A stretch of 64,000 bases of DNA. It comes from Acinetobacter sp. TR3. Its GTDB lineage: Bacteria > Pseudomonadota > Gammaproteobacteria > Pseudomonadales > Moraxellaceae. The translations under genes and the position numbers were made by a program. The notes under the pieces were generated by a model, which was given only the letters and a program-made list of their open reading frames with translations, had not been told where the DNA came from and searched no databases. Positions 60,085 to 64,000 of the stretch are shown piece after piece; positions within the stretch are counted from its first letter, which is position 1, and each line of letters starts with the position of its first letter. Location: contig NZ_CP114264.1 in the NCBI RefSeq assembly GCF_027105055.1, positions 1,736,001-1,800,000 on the forward strand. Direction: 5' to 3'.

Positions 60085-61029
60085 ATGATTAAACAATTTG
60101 GTATTTTGACTTTTTCTCTGCTCATTGGCACACCATTGTCTTTTGCACAACCAACGAGTACCAGTACAAACAAGCCGCCGTTAAAAGCACAAACCAATAT
60201 TCAGCAAAGCTTTGAAATAAGCTCAAAATATACCCAACATGATTATTTGATTCAGACCTTTGTTCCTGCTGGCGAAGTTCCAAGTGAAGGTTTCCCAGTG
60301 CTTTATGTACTCGATGGTAATGCCACATTTGATAGCGCTGCCAATATTACTAAGTCACTAGGTGGCGGTGCCAATCGTCTTGGCTTAAGTCCTGTCGCCA
60401 TTGTGGCGATTGGATATCCAAAACAAAGTACTTTTGACGTAGAAAAGCGAGCTTTAGACTACACGCCTAAAGCATCAGCCGAATTTCAAAAACAAGCCAA
60501 GTACAGTTATGGTGGTGCAGACCAATTTATTCAATTTATAGAGAAAGAACTCAAGCCTGCCATTCAGACCAAAATTCAAATCAATACACGGCAACAAAGC
60601 TTATTTGGTCATTCTTTTGGTGGGCTATTCGTTTTGCATACCTTTATGACACATCCAGAAACTTTTCAGCGTTATATCGCCGCTAGTCCTTCGCTTTGGT
60701 TTGATAATTATGCATTGCTCAATCGGCAGGCAGATTGGTTAAATAACAAAGCCAATAAAATGCAAAATACAATGCTTATGGCAACAGTTGGGACACATGA
60801 GCGACGTAAAGAAACGCAATCAAATGAAGACTCAACACAAATGCAGTATGATTTTTATCAAAATTTTAAGAAACAACGTTCAGAAAAATTTTTATTTTGG
60901 AAGTTTCAACATCCAGCAGAGCAGCATTTAACTAATCTCTATGCCAGTTTACCCAAAGCGATTATGTTGGCAGGTTGTATAGATCATAAAAGTTGTTCCG
61001 CATTATTTGATGAGCCAGTCACCCCTTGA
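60085..61029 (+). CDS. periplasmic IroE/Fes-like esterase
   Basis: A 314-residue alpha/beta hydrolase of the esterase D type. A signal peptide (residues 1-21, TPLSFAQ) predicts export. FPVLYVLDGNATFDSAAN and QSLFGHSFGGLFVLHTFMT (nucleophile GHSFG) fit enterobactin-esterase relatives such as IroE; the catalytic His is in FWKFQHPAEQHL. The Fur box supports a role in siderophore use, perhaps hydrolysing a catecholate siderophore; the substrate is inferred. No receptor gene is adjacent in this window. Confidence 0.85.
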   Translation: MIKQFGILTFSLLIGTPLSFAQPTSTSTNKPPLKAQTNIQQSFEISSKYTQHDYLIQTFVPAGEVPSEGFPVLYVLDGNATFDSAANITKSLGGGANRLGLSPVAIVAIGYPKQSTFDVEKRALDYTPKASAEFQKQAKYSYGGADQFIQFIEKELKPAIQTKIQINTRQQSLFGHSFGGLFVLHTFMTHPETFQRYIAASPSLWFDNYALLNRQADWLNNKANKMQNTMLMATVGTHERRKETQSNEDSTQMQYDFYQNFKKQRSEKFLFWKFQHPAEQHLTNLYASLPKAIMLAGCIDHKSCSALFDEPVTP

Positions 61030-61055
61030 TCTTAAAAACATCACTACAAATAAAA

Positions 61056-61084
61056 AGACTGAATCAAATTTCTTGATTCAGTCT
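61056..61084. terminator. bidirectional terminator between the esterase and acyl-CoA dehydrogenase
   Basis: A perfect 12-bp stem (AGACTGAATCAA 61056-61067, TTGATTCAGTCT 61073-61084) with a 5-nt loop lies between two converging genes, with AAAA on the left and T/A-rich sequence on the right. Confidence 0.8.
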
Positions 61085-61119
61085 GAAAATCATTTGCTAA
61101 ATAGAGATGTTTTTTGTGC

Positions 61120-62268
61120 TTAAGCTTTACCAATCAATCCACGTGCAACAATTTCTTTCATAATTTCATTCGTTCCACCATAAATACGTTGGATACGCGC
61201 ATCAACAAAGAAACGTGAGATCGGATATTCAGTCATATAACCATAACCACCGAATAATTGAAGTAAATTATCCGATACTTTCATTTGCATATCGGTACTA
61301 AAGCTCTTTAATGCCGCTGCGGTTTCTACATCCAACTTACCTTCATTATACAAAGCAACGTTTTGGTTATAAAAAGCTGCTGTTGCTAATTCATCAATTT
61401 TTGCTTGAGCCAATACAAAACGTGTATTTTGAAATTGAGCAATTGCTTGACCAAATGCTTGGCGTTCTTTTACATAAGCAGTTGCTAAATCAATTGCACC
61501 ACGGATTGCACCTAGAGCAGTTGAAGCAATTGCAGTACGTTCACGCGGTAATTCTTGCATTAAATAAGCAAAGCCAGAACCCGCATTCCCCAATAATTGG
61601 TCTTTAGGTACTTTAACATTATCAAAGAACAATTCAGATGTATCTTGTGAATGTAGGCCAATCTTATCGAGGTTAGTTCCCTTCTTGAAACCATCCAAAT
61701 GTGTGTCAACTAACATCAAAGACACACCTTTTGCACGTGCTTGAGGATCAGTTTTAACTGCTAGAACGACAACATCCGCATGTTGACCATTTGAAATAAA
61801 GGTTTTTGAACCGTTTAACACATAATGATCATCTTGCAAAATTGCATTAGTACGCATTGCCTGTAAATCAGAACCAGCACCTGGCTCAGTCATACCAATC
61901 GCACCAACAACTTCGCCAGAAACCATTTTTGGTAACCAGTACTGCTTTTGTTCTTCAGTTCCGATATGTTGAATATACGGTGCCGCAATTTCAGAATGAC
62001 AAGAAATCGCTGTTGATAATGCGCAATAACCAGCACGTGCAGATTCTTCAACTAACATTAATGAATAATGGGTTGGTACACCATAACCACCATATTCTTC
62101 TGGTACATCTACACAGAGAAAGCCATTTTCACCCAATGAAGACCAAACTGAACGTGGCATAATGCCTTCGCGTTCCCACTGATCATAATGAGGTGCAATT
62201 TGCTCGCTCATAAAACGTTTAAAGTTATCACGGAAGAGTTCCAAATCTGCATCGTAAGCTAACATCAT
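61120..62268 (-). CDS. acyl-CoA dehydrogenase
   Basis: A 382-residue FAD flavoenzyme that introduces a double bond in acyl-CoA. Both family signatures are visible: GAIGMTEPGAGSDLQAMRT and the C-terminal QLFGGYGYMTEYPISRFFVD to RIYGGTNEIMKEIVARGL. The N-terminal LRDN-like helix domain is present. Chain-length preference cannot be told. AGGAAA precedes two adjacent ATG codons. It stands alone without an ETF or ligase gene beside it. Confidence 0.93.
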   Translation of the reverse strand: MMLAYDADLELFRDNFKRFMSEQIAPHYDQWEREGIMPRSVWSSLGENGFLCVDVPEEYGGYGVPTHYSLMLVEESARAGYCALSTAISCHSEIAAPYIQHIGTEEQKQYWLPKMVSGEVVGAIGMTEPGAGSDLQAMRTNAILQDDHYVLNGSKTFISNGQHADVVVLAVKTDPQARAKGVSLMLVDTHLDGFKKGTNLDKIGLHSQDTSELFFDNVKVPKDQLLGNAGSGFAYLMQELPRERTAIASTALGAIRGAIDLATAYVKERQAFGQAIAQFQNTRFVLAQAKIDELATAAFYNQNVALYNEGKLDVETAAALKSFSTDMQMKVSDNLLQLFGGYGYMTEYPISRFFVDARIQRIYGGTNEIMKEIVARGLIGKA

Positions 62269-62513
62269 TATTTCCTTTCGCTTTCATTGTTTTTAAAAAT
62301 TCGATTTGCAGCCATGCTAATGATTTTTAGATTGGATGTCATGTTCCGTTTACATCAAATCACTAGACTGATTCGGTCAATAATTTTATTTGCACTCTGC
62401 ATAAGCAAACGCTAATTGTTTATTGATTAGACAGCTCCTCATATTTTTTACGCTAAATAAGTCACTTTTATGTCATATTGCTTTTATTGTTGGCGAAGAC
62501 TTCTCATACGATC

Positions 62514-63509
62514 ATGAATACAAAACGAAATATCTATAAAACTGTAGAACACCCCTTTGCTCAGTATGTTCGTATCTTGGGTAAAGGGAAAACAGGTTCT
62601 CGTTCGCTCAGTTATGAAGAAGCCTATCAAGCATTTAGCATGATTTTAAAAGATGAAGTTTTGGATGTTCAGTTGGGTGCATTCTTAATGCTTTTACGTG
62701 TTAAGGAAGAATCTGTCGATGAATTGGCTGGTTTTGTTCAAGCCACACGTGATCAACTCAATTTTCAGCCACTTGATGTCGATCTTGATTGGTCATCTTA
62801 TGCAGGCAAACGTAAACATTATCCTTGGTTCTTATTGGCGGCATTAACACTAGCGCATCATGGCTATAGAATTGTGATGCATGGCGCATCGGGTCATACG
62901 ATTAACCGTGTCTATACCGAACAAGTGCTTCAATACTTAGGCTATTCTATTTGTAAAAATGAGCAAGATGTTCGTGAACAACTTGATCAACATAATTTTG
63001 CATTTCTTCCGCTTGAAGCCATTTCACCAATTCTGAGTGAATTGATTTCACTCCGCAATGTGATGGGTTTACGTTCTCCAATTCATACCCTTGCTCGTTT
63101 GATTAATCCATTTAATGCGAAAGCGACCTTACAAGCAATTTTCCACCCTGCTTACCGTACTTCTCATCAACAAACAGCTTTTCGATTGGGCTATCAAAAT
63201 AGTGCGGTAATTAAAGGTGAAGGTGGTGAGTTTGAACGTAATCCTGATGCCAAGACTTTAATTTGTGGCATTAAAAATGGTGAGTTGTACGAACACGAAC
63301 TACCAAAGTTAACACCTGACCGTAGTCCAATCGAAGAAGAACTAGATCTTGCAGTATTTAAAGCTGTTTGGTTGGGCGAACAATCTCACGAATATGGTGA
63401 AATGGCTGTGACTGAAACGATGGGAATTGCTTTATACACGATGGGTGCTGTAGAAAGTTACGAGGAAGCGATGAATAAAGCGAAAGCGCTTTGGGAAAGT
63501 CGATTCTAA
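62514..63509 (+). CDS. ybiB: YbiB-like (anthranilate phosphoribosyltransferase-fold) protein
   Basis: A 331-residue protein of the TrpD2/YbiB group. It begins HPFAQYVRILGKGKTGSRSL and has the anthranilate phosphoribosyltransferase-like helical domain and a barrel part (MHGASGHTINRVYTEQVLQYLGY, VIKGEGGEFERNPDA). E. coli YbiB binds nucleic acids and does not show TrpD activity, so an RNA/DNA-binding role is more likely than tryptophan synthesis. The ATG at 62514 was preferred over a TTG 12 codons upstream, which would add a hydrophobic, unlikely stretch. Confidence 0.86.
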   Translation: MNTKRNIYKTVEHPFAQYVRILGKGKTGSRSLSYEEAYQAFSMILKDEVLDVQLGAFLMLLRVKEESVDELAGFVQATRDQLNFQPLDVDLDWSSYAGKRKHYPWFLLAALTLAHHGYRIVMHGASGHTINRVYTEQVLQYLGYSICKNEQDVREQLDQHNFAFLPLEAISPILSELISLRNVMGLRSPIHTLARLINPFNAKATLQAIFHPAYRTSHQQTAFRLGYQNSAVIKGEGGEFERNPDAKTLICGIKNGELYEHELPKLTPDRSPIEEELDLAVFKAVWLGEQSHEYGEMAVTETMGIALYTMGAVESYEEAMNKAKALWESRF

Positions 63510-63551
63510 TCGATATTTTCTGTTTTTCACTGCATTCTATTAAGAGTGATC

Positions 63552-64000
63552 CTAGACAGTATCGTGGACAACCGATCCCTCTAAATTCTTGAAATATTTC
63601 TGTTCAAAGGCTTCTGGACTTAACCAGCCATTTGCAGAATGCCTTCTGATTCGATTGTAGTAAACTTCAATATACTCAAACAAGATAGCATTTGCCTCTT
63701 TTCTCGTAGAAAATACACTGCCATGTACTACATGCCCCTTCAGGGTATGGAAGAAGCTTTCGGTCACTGCATTGTCCCAACAGTTTCCTCGTCTAGACAT
63801 GCTTTGAATACAGTTATTCGTCAATAATAGCGCCCTAAAATCACGACTACAGTACTGACTACCTTGATCCGAATGCACCATGACACCCGTTGGATAACCC
63901 TGACGAGCCATTGCATAATTAAACGCATCACACACCAATTGGCGGTCTATTCGATGGCTGGTTTGCCAACCCACAATACGACGGCTGAATAGATCTAGCA
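63552..64000 (-). mobile_element. IS3-family transposase (OrfB), runs off the window
   Basis: The C-terminal 149 codons of an IS3-type DDE integrase, open to the right edge. MVHSDQGSQYCSRDF carries the second Asp and NCWDNAVTESFFHTLKGHVV the Glu of the catalytic triad; YIEVYYNRIRRHSANGWLSP is the usual end. The frame continues upstream as LDLFSRRIVGWQTS. The right part and OrfA lie beyond the window, so completeness is unknown. The element's end should be near 63545-63575. Confidence 0.9.

Overview
The window looks like a chromosomal segment of an Acinetobacter-type gammaproteobacterium. The DNA is AT-rich, prephenate dehydrogenase (TyrA) is fused to EPSP synthase (AroA), a tyrosine-degradation cluster carries a glyoxalase-fold protein, and IS5- and IS3-type transposase remnants are present. 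I infer the genus from gene content and style; no database was consulted.

Layout. Positions 1-6130 hold tyrosine/homogentisate catabolism: fahA-maiA-VOC protein-scoAB as one run, an IclR regulator, and convergent hppD. Positions 6.6-14.1 kb are housekeeping genes (a GltB-like FMN protein, a hydrolase, a YdcF-type protein, murB, a low-molecular-weight phosphatase), a frameshifted IS5-family remnant, and an iron-alcohol dehydrogenase/thioesterase pair. Positions 14.2-32.2 kb are one long minus-strand tellurium-resistance/stress ('Ter') cluster. It contains several TerD-domain proteins, a TerC-like membrane protein, three TerY-type vWA proteins (one broken), a PP2C phosphatase and Ser/Thr kinase pair, and a small-molecule biosynthesis module (ATP-grasp, two phosphoribosyltransferase-like proteins, HAD, CitE-like). 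Positions 32.3-45.4 kb contain dnaX with a 13-copy hexamer repeat, roxA, an exported Ntn hydrolase, three transcription regulators, an HD-domain protein and yaaA.

Positions 43.8-54.2 kb form an RNA-repair island: rtcR (sigma54 activator with an N-terminal CARF-type domain), rnz, rsr (Ro60-like), an array of eight small RNA-like elements, a membrane protein, a bS21-like protein, rtcB, two small genes, a structured leader, rtcA and kptA. rsr and rtcB each have a sigma54 -24/-12 promoter with an IHF-consensus site about 27 bp upstream. I consider this the most interesting part. Between 48317 and 49206 eight RNAs lie almost end to end. Each is closed by a terminal stem of different sequence, and each has the same 18-nt box (ATGC, variable, GGACTACAT) directly after the 5' strand of that stem and TTG before the 3' strand. 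Two of them contain a T-arm, a closed acceptor-like hairpin and a D-arm in permuted order, which is the architecture of tRNA-mimicking bacterial Y RNAs. Y RNAs next to rsr/rtc genes are known; a tandem array of eight diversified units is, to my knowledge, unusual.

The right end (54.2-64 kb) carries pepD, the tyrA-aroA fusion and pheA separated by a clustered palindromic repeat, a Fur-box-preceded IroE-like esterase, an acyl-CoA dehydrogenase, a YbiB-like protein, and an IS3-family transposase running off the edge.
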